Assembly: GCA_003164595.1 (NCBI GenBank)
Contig: PLTT01000007.1
Location: 62,001 to 126,000 of the forward strand
Direction: 5' to 3'
DNA length: 64,000 bases
DNA from: Candidatus Saccharimonadota bacterium
GTDB taxonomy: Bacteria > Patescibacteriota > Saccharimonadia > Saccharimonadales > UBA4665
Below the pieces are notes generated by a model. It made no database searches. It saw only the letters and a program-made list of their open reading frames with translations, and had not been told where the DNA came from. The translations under genes were made by a program, and so were the position numbers. The stretch's first letter is position 1; each line of letters starts with the position of its first letter. This document shows, one piece after another, positions 15,551 through 23,215 of the stretch.

Positions 15551-16606
15551 CTATTCTATCATCTCTTGAGTGTCACTGGTGCTAGCTTGATGCTCGGCGT
15601 GCTCTTTCTTGGCCTTAGCAGCAGCAACGGCGTGGAGATCTTCGAAGTTATCAAACTCATCACTAATCGACTCGCCTAAGATATCAGACACGATGTTATC
15701 AATAGTTACCACGCCAACGAATTCTTCAAATTTATTAACTACTATAAACAGATGGTGGTGGGTTTTCAAAAAAGCATGGAAGACTTTTAGAACGTTAAAA
15801 TCTTCGTGGACGTAATAGGCCACCGGCTGCATGATATTTTTAATTTGTTGGTTACTTTTTGCCTGGTCTAGGTCTATAAGATCGCCAATAAAAAGTGTTC
15901 CGACAATATTGTCTTTCTTTGAGTCGTAAACTGGGAAGAAACTAAAACCGCTCTTATGCAGTTCATCAATTAAAACCGGGCTAATATTATCCTGGGCATT
16001 AACAGAATGAACTACGCTTCTTGGGACAAGGATATCGCTAATAGGCGTATCGCCAAAAGAAAGAATCGACTGCGCCATGTTTAGCTCTATCAGAGGAATG
16101 TGGTTGTCTGTTTGATCTTTTTGCCACTGCAATAAGTCAACTAAGTCGGTTTTATCATACAGCCCAGTATGATCATATGATGCCGAACGATCATGCATGA
16201 TGTGGTTAAGTTTTTCGAATATTGGATGGGCGTAGTTAAGCAGCCAAGCCAGAGATGGAGCAAACCAGATTGCTAGCTGACGTCCAAAAGAACTTGAGCG
16301 AGATGAAGGTAGCCAAAGGAATGCAAACCATAGTAGAAAAATAATAACTAGGAAGGTAAACCAACTACTAAGTTGACCGGCTAACAATACGAAGCTCCCG
16401 GCTGCACACAAAACAGTAATCACTACCAAGAGAGTCTGAAGGCTGGCCCCATAAGCACTAACTCTGTAAAGTGTCCTCTCTGGCTGTTTGTTGAGACGAG
16501 CTTTATGCCTGAGCTCCCTGATTGGTAGCTGATGATATGTTTTATTAAGGGAGATTGCTAAAAACATAATTATTGCCAGTACAACCGCTAAAAGAAAGTT
16601 GGTCAT
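15551..16606 (-). CDS. CNNM/CorC-like membrane protein with CBS pair
   Basis: A 351-aa protein with an N-terminal membrane helix (LLAVVLAIIMFLAISL), two further helices at about 55-100, and a linker. A CBS-domain pair at about 190-310 follows (PISDILVPRSVVHSV, SFFPVYDSKKDNIVGTLFIG, HHHLFIVVNKFEEFVGVVTI). The sequence GDTPISDILVPR is the CorC/HlyC-type first CBS motif. The protein may handle Mg2+ or another ion, or sense adenosyl ligands. The usual DUF21 membrane domain is poorly conserved, so the transport role is uncertain. It is co-oriented with aspS. Confidence 0.8.
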   Translation of the reverse strand: MTNFLLAVVLAIIMFLAISLNKTYHQLPIRELRHKARLNKQPERTLYRVSAYGASLQTLLVVITVLCAAGSFVLLAGQLSSWFTFLVIIFLLWFAFLWLPSSRSSSFGRQLAIWFAPSLAWLLNYAHPIFEKLNHIMHDRSASYDHTGLYDKTDLVDLLQWQKDQTDNHIPLIELNMAQSILSFGDTPISDILVPRSVVHSVNAQDNISPVLIDELHKSGFSFFPVYDSKKDNIVGTLFIGDLIDLDQAKSNQQIKNIMQPVAYYVHEDFNVLKVFHAFLKTHHHLFIVVNKFEEFVGVVTIDNIVSDILGESISDEFDNFEDLHAVAAAKAKKEHAEHQASTSDTQEMIE

Positions 16607-16688
16607 GTACCAATATTAGCGTGCGTAAGCTGTGAATACAAAACAATCGCTATGATATACTTATCTAAAGATATAAGGAGAGATCATA

Positions 16689-17387
16689 GTGGATAAACGA
16701 TTTTGGGGAATTTTGATTGTCATAGTTTTAGTTTTTGGTGGCATATTTATAGTTTCTAATAACAATAAAAATAACAGCTCAGACTCGACAACAACCAATA
16801 CGCCGACAAACCACACCAGTGGCCAGGATAAGGATAAAGTAACCTTGCTCGAATATGGTGATTTTGAATGTCCTTACTGCGCCGAATATTACCCAATCGT
16901 CGCCCAAGTCGCAACCGCCTATGCACCCTACATTACTTTCCAATTTAGAAATCTACCACTTACGACAATTCACCCCAATGCTTTTGCTGGGGCCAGAGCA
17001 GCTGAGGCTGCTGGTTTAATGGGACAGTACTGGCAAATGCACGATCTTCTATACCAACAGGGTGAGTCTTATTATGCTTCTAATGAAAAAAGCGCCAGCT
17101 GGATTAGTAGTGCAAATCCTCTGACAGACTTTGACCAATTTGCTACACAACTTGGTTTGAATGTTACTAAATTTAATACCGATTACGCTTCGACTCAGGT
17201 CAACAACAACATAAATTCTGACGTTGCAGCATTTGCTAAAACTGGCGCCCAGGAAGCAACTCCGACATTCTTCCTAAATGGTACGCAGGTTCAACCGGCT
17301 GCTTCATTCGCTAGTTTCCAAACGTTCATCAATGCCGCTATCAAAAAAGCCGGCTATCCCGTTCCGGTTGTCTCTGCCGGCTCCTAG
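16689..17387 (+). CDS. DsbA-family thiol-disulfide oxidoreductase
   Basis: A 232-aa membrane-anchored thioredoxin-fold protein. A signal anchor is at residues 5-22 (FWGILIVIVLVFGGIFIVS), followed by a Ser/Thr/Asn-rich linker. The active site CPYC lies in EYGDFECPYCAEYYPIVAQ, and the cis-Pro loop is EATPTFFLNG. It should form or rearrange disulfides in extracytoplasmic proteins, several of which in this window carry paired cysteines. The start is a GTG with a clear AGGAG ribosome binding site. No DsbB or VKOR partner is seen nearby. Confidence 0.93.
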   Translation: MDKRFWGILIVIVLVFGGIFIVSNNNKNNSSDSTTTNTPTNHTSGQDKDKVTLLEYGDFECPYCAEYYPIVAQVATAYAPYITFQFRNLPLTTIHPNAFAGARAAEAAGLMGQYWQMHDLLYQQGESYYASNEKSASWISSANPLTDFDQFATQLGLNVTKFNTDYASTQVNNNINSDVAAFAKTGAQEATPTFFLNGTQVQPAASFASFQTFINAAIKKAGYPVPVVSAGS

Positions 17388-17598
17388 TAGACTATAAACT
17401 CTCGCCACTGTGGCAACTGCACCGTAACAATAACATTACTACTACGCGTATATACATACTTAACTTTTATAGGCATTCTTTTTAAACTTATCCTTTTGCA
17501 CCACCACGGTACTTTTTATTGTTTTTGTCTCATGTGGCTTTAGGCACCACATTGAAGTCTGAGTAGTATGACACGTTTAACCATAAGCGGTCAATATC

Positions 17599-17628
17599 TT
17601 GGCAAATTAACTACTGGAACTGTACAAT
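17599..17628 (+). promoter_or_regulatory. Promoter of the antiporter gene
   Basis: TTGGCA (17599-17604), 18 nt and TACAAT (17623-17628), with the ATG 24 nt downstream of the -10 box. A dyad ATGTGG/CCACAT lies further upstream at about 17532-17553. Confidence 0.55.
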
Positions 17629-17651
17629 AAAAACAGTAGTAATAAACAAAC

Positions 17652-19349
17652 ATGAACACTGATACAATTTTCATTCAACTTAGCATGGTTATTGCCCTAG
17701 CTACCGGCATTGCGATTATTATGAGGTTGATCCGTCAACCCCTAATAATAGGCCACATACTGACCGGTATAATTGTTGGCCCACTTATTCTAAATCTAAT
17801 AAAGACGCCGCAGACCATCGCAACGTTTAGTGATATTGGCATTGCCTTACTGCTGTTCATAATTGGACTAGGGTTAAACCCGCGGGTTATTAAGGAAGTT
17901 GGTAAGACCGTTGCCGTCATAGGACTGGCACAGATTGTACTTACGACGGCCTTAGGCTGGGCTGGAGCGGTACTACTTGGTGTCAAAGATCAACAGGCCT
18001 TAATACTCGGCATAGCTCTGTCTTTTAGTTCGACGATTATTATATTAAAGCTGCTTAGTGATAAAAAAGAGCAGTCACGTTTGTATGGCAAGTTGGCAGT
18101 TGGTCTATTACTAGCTCAAGACATAGTCGCTATGGTAGTACTGCTGTGGCTAAGTGGACTAACCAGTAGCAAGTCTTTCCCAGTTCACCATTTCATACTC
18201 CTGGCCGGTAAGGGAGGCTTGGTTGTCTTGGCGATGTTTATTATTGGCTGGGGGATATTGCCAAAGGTTACCAAGTTCATTTCCTCAAACCAAGAATTGT
18301 TATTCTTATTTGCCATAGGCTACGGTTTTGGAGCAGCTGCCCTGTTCGCTAAGATTGGCGGCAGCTTAGAAGTTGGAGCATTGCTAGCCGGTATATCACT
18401 AGCTTCACTACCCTATACCCAGGAAATGAGCGCACGCCTGCGCCCACTGCGGGACTTCTTTGTTGTAGTCTTCTTTATTGCTCTGGGAACGCGTTTACAA
18501 TTTAGCAATATATCCCACATGCTATCGATCATAATATTCGGCAGCTTAGTGGCCATTATTATTAAGCCTCTAGTCGTTTTAGCGCTACTTGGAATTATGG
18601 GTTACACCAAGCGGACAAGTTTTAAAACGGCAATCACTACCGGTCAGATAAGCGAATTCTCCTTAGTACTGGTCATACTAGCCAATAAACAAGGCATGTT
18701 TAGCGGTGATCTGGTAAGCAGCGTGACAGTTATAGCCCTAATAACTATTGCCGTATCAACCTACCTGACTATGTACAACGAGCAGATATATAACAGTTTA
18801 GCTAGGTTCCTGGGTATTTTTGAGCATCCCAGAGAGCACTTTGAGCGTGAGCTTACTCATCATAACGATATGATCCTTTTCGGTTACCAGCATGGTGGTC
18901 ATGAATTCGTAAAATTGTTTAAGGGTCTTAAGAAACCTTACGTTGTTATTGATTATGATCCGGAGGTTATTGAGCTACTAGAACAACAGAAGTTCCCAGC
19001 CATTTTTGGTGATGCCATGGATATAGAGTTACTCGAGGAAGCCGGACTGGATAAGGCTAAGCTGATTGTCTCAACTATTAACGACTACCATACCGATTCA
19101 TTTATTCTTGAGCTGCTTAAGAAGGTTAATGCTGGCGCTGTATCGATTATCCATACCGACAGCATTGAGCATGCTCTAGGACTTTACGAACAAGGTGCAA
19201 GCTATGTTATCCTACCCCATTTCGTCGGAAGCCAACAGATTTCTTCGTTTATCCGAAAGAATGGTTTAAGCAAGAAAGAATTTAAGCATTATAGAGAGAA
19301 ACACTTAGCTTATCTTAAGCAAAACTATCCATTATTGACTGAGATATAG
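17652..19349 (+). CDS. CPA2 cation/proton antiporter, KefB type, with RCK domain
   Basis: A 565-aa protein. Residues 1-385 form the Na+/H+ exchanger membrane domain with about 12 helices, including the typical GHILTGIIVGPLIL, FSDIGIALLLFIIGLGLNP and LGIALSFSSTIIILKLLSDK. The C-terminal part (about 405-525) is a TrkA-N/RCK nucleotide-binding domain with MILFGYQHGGHEFV as the glycine loop and VVIDYDPEVIELL following. It likely exchanges K+ or Na+ for protons, gated by NAD(H). Its last 25 nt overlap the convergent nadD gene. Confidence 0.93.
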   Translation: MNTDTIFIQLSMVIALATGIAIIMRLIRQPLIIGHILTGIIVGPLILNLIKTPQTIATFSDIGIALLLFIIGLGLNPRVIKEVGKTVAVIGLAQIVLTTALGWAGAVLLGVKDQQALILGIALSFSSTIIILKLLSDKKEQSRLYGKLAVGLLLAQDIVAMVVLLWLSGLTSSKSFPVHHFILLAGKGGLVVLAMFIIGWGILPKVTKFISSNQELLFLFAIGYGFGAAALFAKIGGSLEVGALLAGISLASLPYTQEMSARLRPLRDFFVVVFFIALGTRLQFSNISHMLSIIIFGSLVAIIIKPLVVLALLGIMGYTKRTSFKTAITTGQISEFSLVLVILANKQGMFSGDLVSSVTVIALITIAVSTYLTMYNEQIYNSLARFLGIFEHPREHFERELTHHNDMILFGYQHGGHEFVKLFKGLKKPYVVIDYDPEVIELLEQQKFPAIFGDAMDIELLEEAGLDKAKLIVSTINDYHTDSFILELLKKVNAGAVSIIHTDSIEHALGLYEQGASYVILPHFVGSQQISSFIRKNGLSKKEFKHYREKHLAYLKQNYPLLTEI

Positions 19350-19939
19350 AGCCACTGTTTTTTTACGTAGCGATAAACGCTTGGCAATAAACCAGCTACA
19401 ACTTTGTTGTCTCGAAGTGCCTGACGAATTTTGGTAGATGAGACGTTCTGCTCAGATGTTTTTATGATTACTACCTCTTTTGGTTTAAACGGTAGTTTGG
19501 CTAATCTCTGCTGCAAGTATTTAGGGTCATCTCCCTCGCGCATAGCAATGATTAGATTACCGGCTTTGAAATAGCGCTTAATGGCATCTTTCGACCAGCT
19601 ATCGGTATTCATCTCCAGCGCGTTATTTGATCCCATCATAAACAGCAGTTCAGAGTTGGGGTATTTTTTTCTTAGCTGGGGCAAAGTCCGCGTAACATTG
19701 AAAAACATGTCTGGTAGCTCGAGTAGTTCCAAATTACTATAGGGTTTGATAGCCTGGGTTATCATGGCAGTTCGATGACCAAAATGCTCTACTCCCTGCT
19801 TGCGCGGTGGACGACGTTCTGGCATAAATACAACTTTATCTAATTTGGCAGTCCTAGCAGCTTCCAAAGCGAAGAATATATGCCCGGCGTGGATAGGATC
19901 AAATGTACCGGCGAAGATACCAACACGTTGCTTGATCAT
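19325..19939 (-). CDS. nadD: Nicotinate-nucleotide adenylyltransferase
   Basis: A 204-aa nucleotidyltransferase that converts nicotinate mononucleotide to deamido-NAD. The N-terminal loop VGIFAGTFDPIHAGHIFFA contains the HxGH motif, and SSTKIRQALRD is the C-terminal SSTxxR motif. FMMGSNNALEM lies in the middle as in NadD. The ribosome binding site is AGAGGG. It is convergent with the antiporter gene and overlaps it by 25 nt. The length is normal for NadD. Confidence 0.9.
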   Translation of the reverse strand: MIKQRVGIFAGTFDPIHAGHIFFALEAARTAKLDKVVFMPERRPPRKQGVEHFGHRTAMITQAIKPYSNLELLELPDMFFNVTRTLPQLRKKYPNSELLFMMGSNNALEMNTDSWSKDAIKRYFKAGNLIIAMREGDDPKYLQQRLAKLPFKPKEVVIIKTSEQNVSSTKIRQALRDNKVVAGLLPSVYRYVKKQWLYISVNNG

Positions 19940-20105
19940 GGCTTCCCTCTTTGAATGATTGTCTCTTGTGATAGTTATTATTGTATAGGCTTATTGCCAA
20001 CTATCATACATAGGGATGGCTGCATATTTAGTGGTTAAAAGATTATCTTTCTAAATCTGACGGAAAAACTTAGAAAAATATCTGCGTGTTTGGTTGATGT
20101 ATTTA

Positions 20106-20134
20106 TTGACAATCGGTATGTTTTGTCATAGACT
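20106..20134 (+). promoter_or_regulatory. Leaderless promoter of the BrnT/BrnA-like operon
   Basis: TTGACA (20106-20111), 17 nt and TAGACT (20129-20134), with the GTG start codon 6 nt further on. Transcription should start at the start codon. No Shine-Dalgarno is present. Confidence 0.65.
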
Positions 20135-20140
20135 TAAAGA

Positions 20141-20425
20141 GTGAAGTACTTTGATTGGAATGATATAAAGAATACGTACCTTAAAACTGAAAGAGGCATT
20201 GGCTTCGATGATGTTCAGGCGGCGGTTGAGGGGGGTAAAATACTCGCCGATATAGAACATCCCCTGAAGTCACAGTACCCCAACCAAAGAGTGTTTATCA
20301 TTGAGTTTAACGACTATGTTTACATAGTCCCATACGTTGAAGACGCGACAAAGATTTTTTTAAAAACAATTTACCCGAGCCGAAAAATGACCAAAAAGTA
20401 TTTAAGAGGAGGAAAGAATATATGA
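20141..20425 (+). CDS. BrnT-like toxin candidate
   Basis: A 94-aa protein (MKYFDWNDIKNTYLKTERGI...) with the pattern of BrnT/DUF4258-type RelE-fold toxins. It has an N-terminal helix containing an acidic WND, then GIGFDDVQAAVEGG. Strand pairs FIIEFNDYVYIVPYV and KIFLKTIYPSRKMTKKYL follow, the last matching the C-terminal strand rich in basic residues. It starts with a leaderless GTG and overlaps the next gene by 4 nt (ATGA). Toxin before antitoxin is the BrnTA order. The function is inferred from fold pattern and context. Confidence 0.75.
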   Translation: MKYFDWNDIKNTYLKTERGIGFDDVQAAVEGGKILADIEHPLKSQYPNQRVFIIEFNDYVYIVPYVEDATKIFLKTIYPSRKMTKKYLRGGKNI

Positions 20426-20694
20426 AATACTATGAACTAGAGGCAGAAGAAAAAAAGGAGCTTGAGGCAATCGAGAGAGCCATAGAAAGTGGCGAGATTA
20501 AAAGCGTGCCTGATTTCACTAAACGTAAAAAAGAATTACAACAGATTGCCAAGAGCACTCTTAATAAAACAAGAAACATTAATATAAGACTTTCTGAGAG
20601 AGATTTGTATAAGCTAAAGAGCAAAGCCATTGAGGAAGGCATCCCTTATCAGACACTGGCTTCTTCTATTCTGCACAAATCGACAGTAAGATAA
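20422..20694 (+). CDS. Antitoxin candidate of the BrnA/CopG type
   Basis: A 90-aa protein with an acidic N-terminal helix (LEAEEKKELEAIERAIESGE) that could wrap the toxin. The C-terminal ribbon-helix-helix region NINIRLSERDLYKLKSKAI, followed by EGIPYQTLASSILHK, is a typical antitoxin layout (RISERDL...AIEEGIPYQTLI). It overlaps the toxin gene by 4 nt and has a strong GGAGG ribosome binding site inside the toxin gene, which would favour antitoxin excess. It should bind the promoter at 20106-20134. Confidence 0.82.
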   Translation: MKYYELEAEEKKELEAIERAIESGEIKSVPDFTKRKKELQQIAKSTLNKTRNINIRLSERDLYKLKSKAIEEGIPYQTLASSILHKSTVR

Positions 20695-20723
20695 CGTTCA
20701 TAGCACCTCCAGGCGCACTATGC

Positions 20724-21257
20724 CTAGGCTGTTACAAGATACTTTCGGCCAGCTTTTATAGCTAACCAGTAGACACCGAAGAACATTGCTGTATAGAACA
20801 TATCGCTCATGGCAGTGTTGCGGAAGAAAGGTAGTGCCATGGTGAAACAATAGGCTAGTCCGCTTAGAGTGTGGCTATACATACCGCCAAACATCCAGAC
20901 TGCAAAGTTGGTAACCGCAAAGAAGAAAATCGATGACGAGAAAGTTATACCTATCCCCTTAATGAAACTTGGTTTTTTCATATAGTAGCTACTGGCTAGA
21001 GCAATCAACATATAACATCCCCAGATAATGGGCATGATGTTATAAAAACCAATAATGGCATCCGAGGCCACCATAACACTCAAAGGTATCCAGATGGCTA
21101 ATTTACGAGGCAATACTGCCCCTCCAAAAATAGCTATAGCTGCAACTGGCGCAAAGTTAGCCGGGTGCGGTAGAAGACGCATCAGCGCACCTAAGACAAT
21201 TAAGGTAACTGCAATGGTTATTTGTAGATGTTTGTCTTTCATTATTGTAACTTCCAA
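20724..21257 (-). CDS. DUF6580-like membrane protein, putative cobalamin transporter S-component
   Basis: A 177-aa protein with five or six membrane helices. It carries the N-terminal pattern LLPHPANFAPVAAIAIFGGAVL and then WIPLSVMVASDAIIGFY, which I associate with DUF6580, a family resembling ECF-transporter substrate-binding subunits. It overlaps the DUF4430 gene by 16 nt and shares its cobalamin riboswitch, so uptake of B12 or a precursor is the likely job. The energising EcfA/A'/T subunits are not in the window. An ATG six codons in (MKDKHL, 21242) is an alternative start. The stated start is TTG- or ATG-ambiguous (MEVTIMKD). Confidence 0.75.
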   Translation of the reverse strand: MEVTIMKDKHLQITIAVTLIVLGALMRLLPHPANFAPVAAIAIFGGAVLPRKLAIWIPLSVMVASDAIIGFYNIMPIIWGCYMLIALASSYYMKKPSFIKGIGITFSSSIFFFAVTNFAVWMFGGMYSHTLSGLAYCFTMALPFFRNTAMSDMFYTAMFFGVYWLAIKAGRKYLVTA

Positions 21258-21622
21258 GTAAGAGTATCACTATTTTTGGTTACATACGAGCTGGCACCCA
21301 TAGCCGCTTCTTTGCCGTTAATATAGAATGTCCAGTACTTTGGGCCGTTACCAACAACACCGTTGATCGAGGTTACGAAATCACCAAATGAATAGTGCTT
21401 GACGCCGACCGTTACGTGTCTTTCAAGTAGCGTCATGGCATTTACGCCTGCTTGGCCCTTGTAGCTAACTTCACTAAGTTGATTCTGGCTATTAACAACA
21501 ACCGACAACTTGTGACTAGGCGTATTGGCAACATATGCCCAGCTTCCAAGACCGACAGCTATCGCCAGGATTACGATGACACCGACAATGATGTTTATTT
21601 TTGACTTGGCTAACTTACTCAT
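21242..21622 (-). CDS. DUF4430 (transcobalamin-like) exported protein
   Basis: A 126-aa protein with an N-terminal membrane segment (IIVGVIVILAIAVGLGSWAYV, about residues 10-30). A DUF4430 domain follows, with VNAMTLLERH, SFGDFVTSINGVVG, YWTFYINGKEAAMGASSYV and DTLTWKLQ at the end. DUF4430 is related to the C-terminal domain of transcobalamin/intrinsic factor and binds cobalamin-like ligands in those proteins. The frame is open to 21658, but the ATG at 21622 directly precedes the signal anchor. It lies 3' of a cobalamin riboswitch and overlaps the S-component gene, so a surface B12-capture role is likely. Confidence 0.85.
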   Translation of the reverse strand: MSKLAKSKINIIVGVIVILAIAVGLGSWAYVANTPSHKLSVVVNSQNQLSEVSYKGQAGVNAMTLLERHVTVGVKHYSFGDFVTSINGVVGNGPKYWTFYINGKEAAMGASSYVTKNSDTLTWKLQ

Positions 21623-21704
21623 GATTTGTTCTTTCTGCCCGGTCGCTATAGTTATCATCTGGCAAAAAAGAAATTATATATCTTGCTCGAGATTCCTAAA
21701 GAGA

Positions 21705-21836
21705 CTAAAGGCTATCGCTGTATCGGACTCATGGGTTTTGATCTAACCCATATACCGTTGCGGCACAGTTCCCGAATTGCACGGGATTCCAGCGTTATTA
21801 ATTGTTAAGTGATCTCACAATAACACAAGTTGCCTA
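21705..21836 (-). promoter_or_regulatory. Cobalamin (B12) riboswitch
   Basis: On the minus strand the sequence contains the conserved core GTGCAATTCGGGAACTGTGC followed by CGCAACGGT (within 21754-21793), preceded by GCTGGAATCCC. A hairpin ATGGGTT/AACCCAT follows, then GAGTCCGATACAGC (21717-21730), the B12-box-like part. AGGC (around 21831-21834) and GCCT (around 21707-21712) can close helix P1. It lies 83 nt before the DUF4430 ATG. No clear intrinsic terminator follows it, so control of translation is more likely than attenuation. Confidence 0.93.
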
Positions 21837-21877
21837 CACTATATGTAGTATTATTTGCACCGACTGAGACGCTATTT

Positions 21878-22588
21878 CTATAAGGCCTTGAAGCTGGTTA
21901 GCATATCGATAAACATCGCCTCGTCAGGGACTATGTTGCGGTCGGAGAATAGAAAGAAATAACTATGAGTGCCAGATGTTGGCCCGGTAATGGTTGTCGT
22001 ATTGATCTGTGAACCAATCGTGCCGGTGCCAACCTGATTATCTGTAAACCTGGCAAGGTCACATATAAAATTAACACTGTCCCATTCGCTTTCCTTGGGC
22101 GCCAGCAATTCAGCCTGAGCGTCATTTTGGGTTCCACCGGGCGTGAAATCTGAACAATTCTGCGACAACGTACCAACAACAAAGTGGTTACCGTCGGGCT
22201 GAATTGGTAGCTCGGCATTAACGGGTGTGGTGGCTGGAATGGTATCGATATAGATCTGCAGGATGCGATCAGAATAATATTTAGCAGTCGCCTGCCAGGT
22301 AATAGAATGGTCACTTGGTACATCAATTGAAGCGGTCTGCACCCAGTCTGATGGCAACTGAATGGTAAAGGTTGGCTCTTTGATGGTTATTACTGATGTT
22401 CCCGTTATAAGCTGCGGAACAATTACCGCTTTGCCAACTATAACTTTGTGTTTTGGTTGAAAATGGCTCCATAAGATAAATAACCCAATACAAACGCCAA
22501 CGACTACAACTGTGACTTCGGAGGCTCTAAGTAAAAAGTGACCAAATGGTCGACGCTTGCGAGCGGTATATTGATAAGTTTTTTTCAT
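21878..22588 (-). CDS. Membrane-anchored extracytoplasmic protein
   Basis: A 236-aa protein with a basic N-terminus, a membrane helix at about residues 26-44 (VTVVVVGVCIGLFILWSHF) and an extracytoplasmic domain of about 185 residues. Parts such as FTIQLPSDWVQTASIDVP and DRILQIYIDTIP suggest a beta-rich fold, and two cysteines (NCSDF, ICDLA) may pair. The family is not recognised. The start codon overlaps the stop of the LexA-like gene (ATGA, 4 nt), so its expression is coupled to that regulator. It is the only obvious co-transcribed partner. Confidence 0.75.
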   Translation of the reverse strand: MKKTYQYTARKRRPFGHFLLRASEVTVVVVGVCIGLFILWSHFQPKHKVIVGKAVIVPQLITGTSVITIKEPTFTIQLPSDWVQTASIDVPSDHSITWQATAKYYSDRILQIYIDTIPATTPVNAELPIQPDGNHFVVGTLSQNCSDFTPGGTQNDAQAELLAPKESEWDSVNFICDLARFTDNQVGTGTIGSQINTTTITGPTSGTHSYFFLFSDRNIVPDEAMFIDMLTSFKAL

Positions 22589-23049
22589 GTATTTTGGATA
22601 TGTTTGCGTAAATCAGCCAGCCGAGGAATAAAACTCTGGGCGGCACCATCAAGTCCGAGTACTTTAAGTGCCCCAACCAAAACGTAGAGTTGGTCGATCT
22701 CAGCAACCTCAGGACTAGCCGATTTCTCGGCAATATTAAAAAAATAATCCACTTTTTCAATCATCCATCTCTCTTCGCCGGGCTTTACTTGATTGGTTAT
22801 AATTTTGGTTTGAGGTTCTAGGCTTTGCGTTACTGCCAGCGACCGAGCGCTACGATCACGTTTTTGAAGCAGGCCACGCTTTATAAGGTTGTTAACATGC
22901 AAAGCAACAGTGGCAACTGAATTGTAATTTAGGCCTTTCATAATCTCGCGGTAGCTAGGGCTATAGCCATGTTCACTAACAAAGGCTTCGATGTAGGATA
23001 GAAGCTCCTTTTGTTTTTTTGTTGGTAGAACTGTTTGTTTTTCGTTCAT
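22585..23049 (-). CDS. LexA-type DNA-binding protein without the S24 peptidase domain
   Basis: A 154-aa regulator whose first 70 residues are a LexA winged helix (PTKKQKELLSYIEAF, GYSPSYREIMKGLNYNSVAT, ALHVNNLIKRGLL). The expected Ala-Gly cleavage site and Ser-Lys catalytic dyad are absent. The remaining 75 residues are instead helical (ERWMIEKVDYFFNIAEKSAS, IDQLYVLVGALKVLGLDG). It cannot self-cleave like LexA, so induction must work differently or be absent. The next gene downstream overlaps by 4 nt and encodes a membrane-anchored protein. The mRNA is leaderless. Confidence 0.85.
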   Translation of the reverse strand: MNEKQTVLPTKKQKELLSYIEAFVSEHGYSPSYREIMKGLNYNSVATVALHVNNLIKRGLLQKRDRSARSLAVTQSLEPQTKIITNQVKPGEERWMIEKVDYFFNIAEKSASPEVAEIDQLYVLVGALKVLGLDGAAQSFIPRLADLRKHIQNT

Positions 23050-23055
23050 AATTTA

Positions 23056-23061
23056 ATTATA
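23056..23061 (-). promoter_or_regulatory. -10 box of a leaderless promoter for the LexA-like gene
   Basis: On the minus strand TATAAT ends 6 nt before the ATG at 23049, so transcription starts at the start codon. No good -35 is seen at 16-18 nt. A TTGACA lies 32 nt upstream of the -10. Confidence 0.55.
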
Positions 23062-23126
23062 TCGTAGTTCTTATGTCTCTATATTTATCTTGATGTCAAA
23101 GACAACTAATTTTAGCGGATCAATGC

Positions 23127-23132
23127 TACAAT
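23127..23132 (+). promoter_or_regulatory. Putative -10 box for the polysaccharide locus
   Basis: TACAAT about 84 nt before the TTG start of the phosphoglycosyl transferase. A weak -35 (TTTAGC) precedes it. The leader of about 80 nt is AT-rich and ends in a strong GGAGG ribosome binding site. Confidence 0.35.
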
Positions 23133-23215
23133 CAGTGGTAGTTCATGAGTAATTATAGATTTAATTTATATTCATTAAAAGTATTTAATAATGGGCTTCC
23201 ATTGGAGGTCAACAC

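Noticed and set aside
12197-17590. The 12-mer ACCATAAGCGGT near 12.2 kb and 17.6 kb, and a shorter match at 1.08 kb
   Set aside because: There are only two full copies, with different surroundings and no obvious palindrome. This could be chance in AT-rich DNA.
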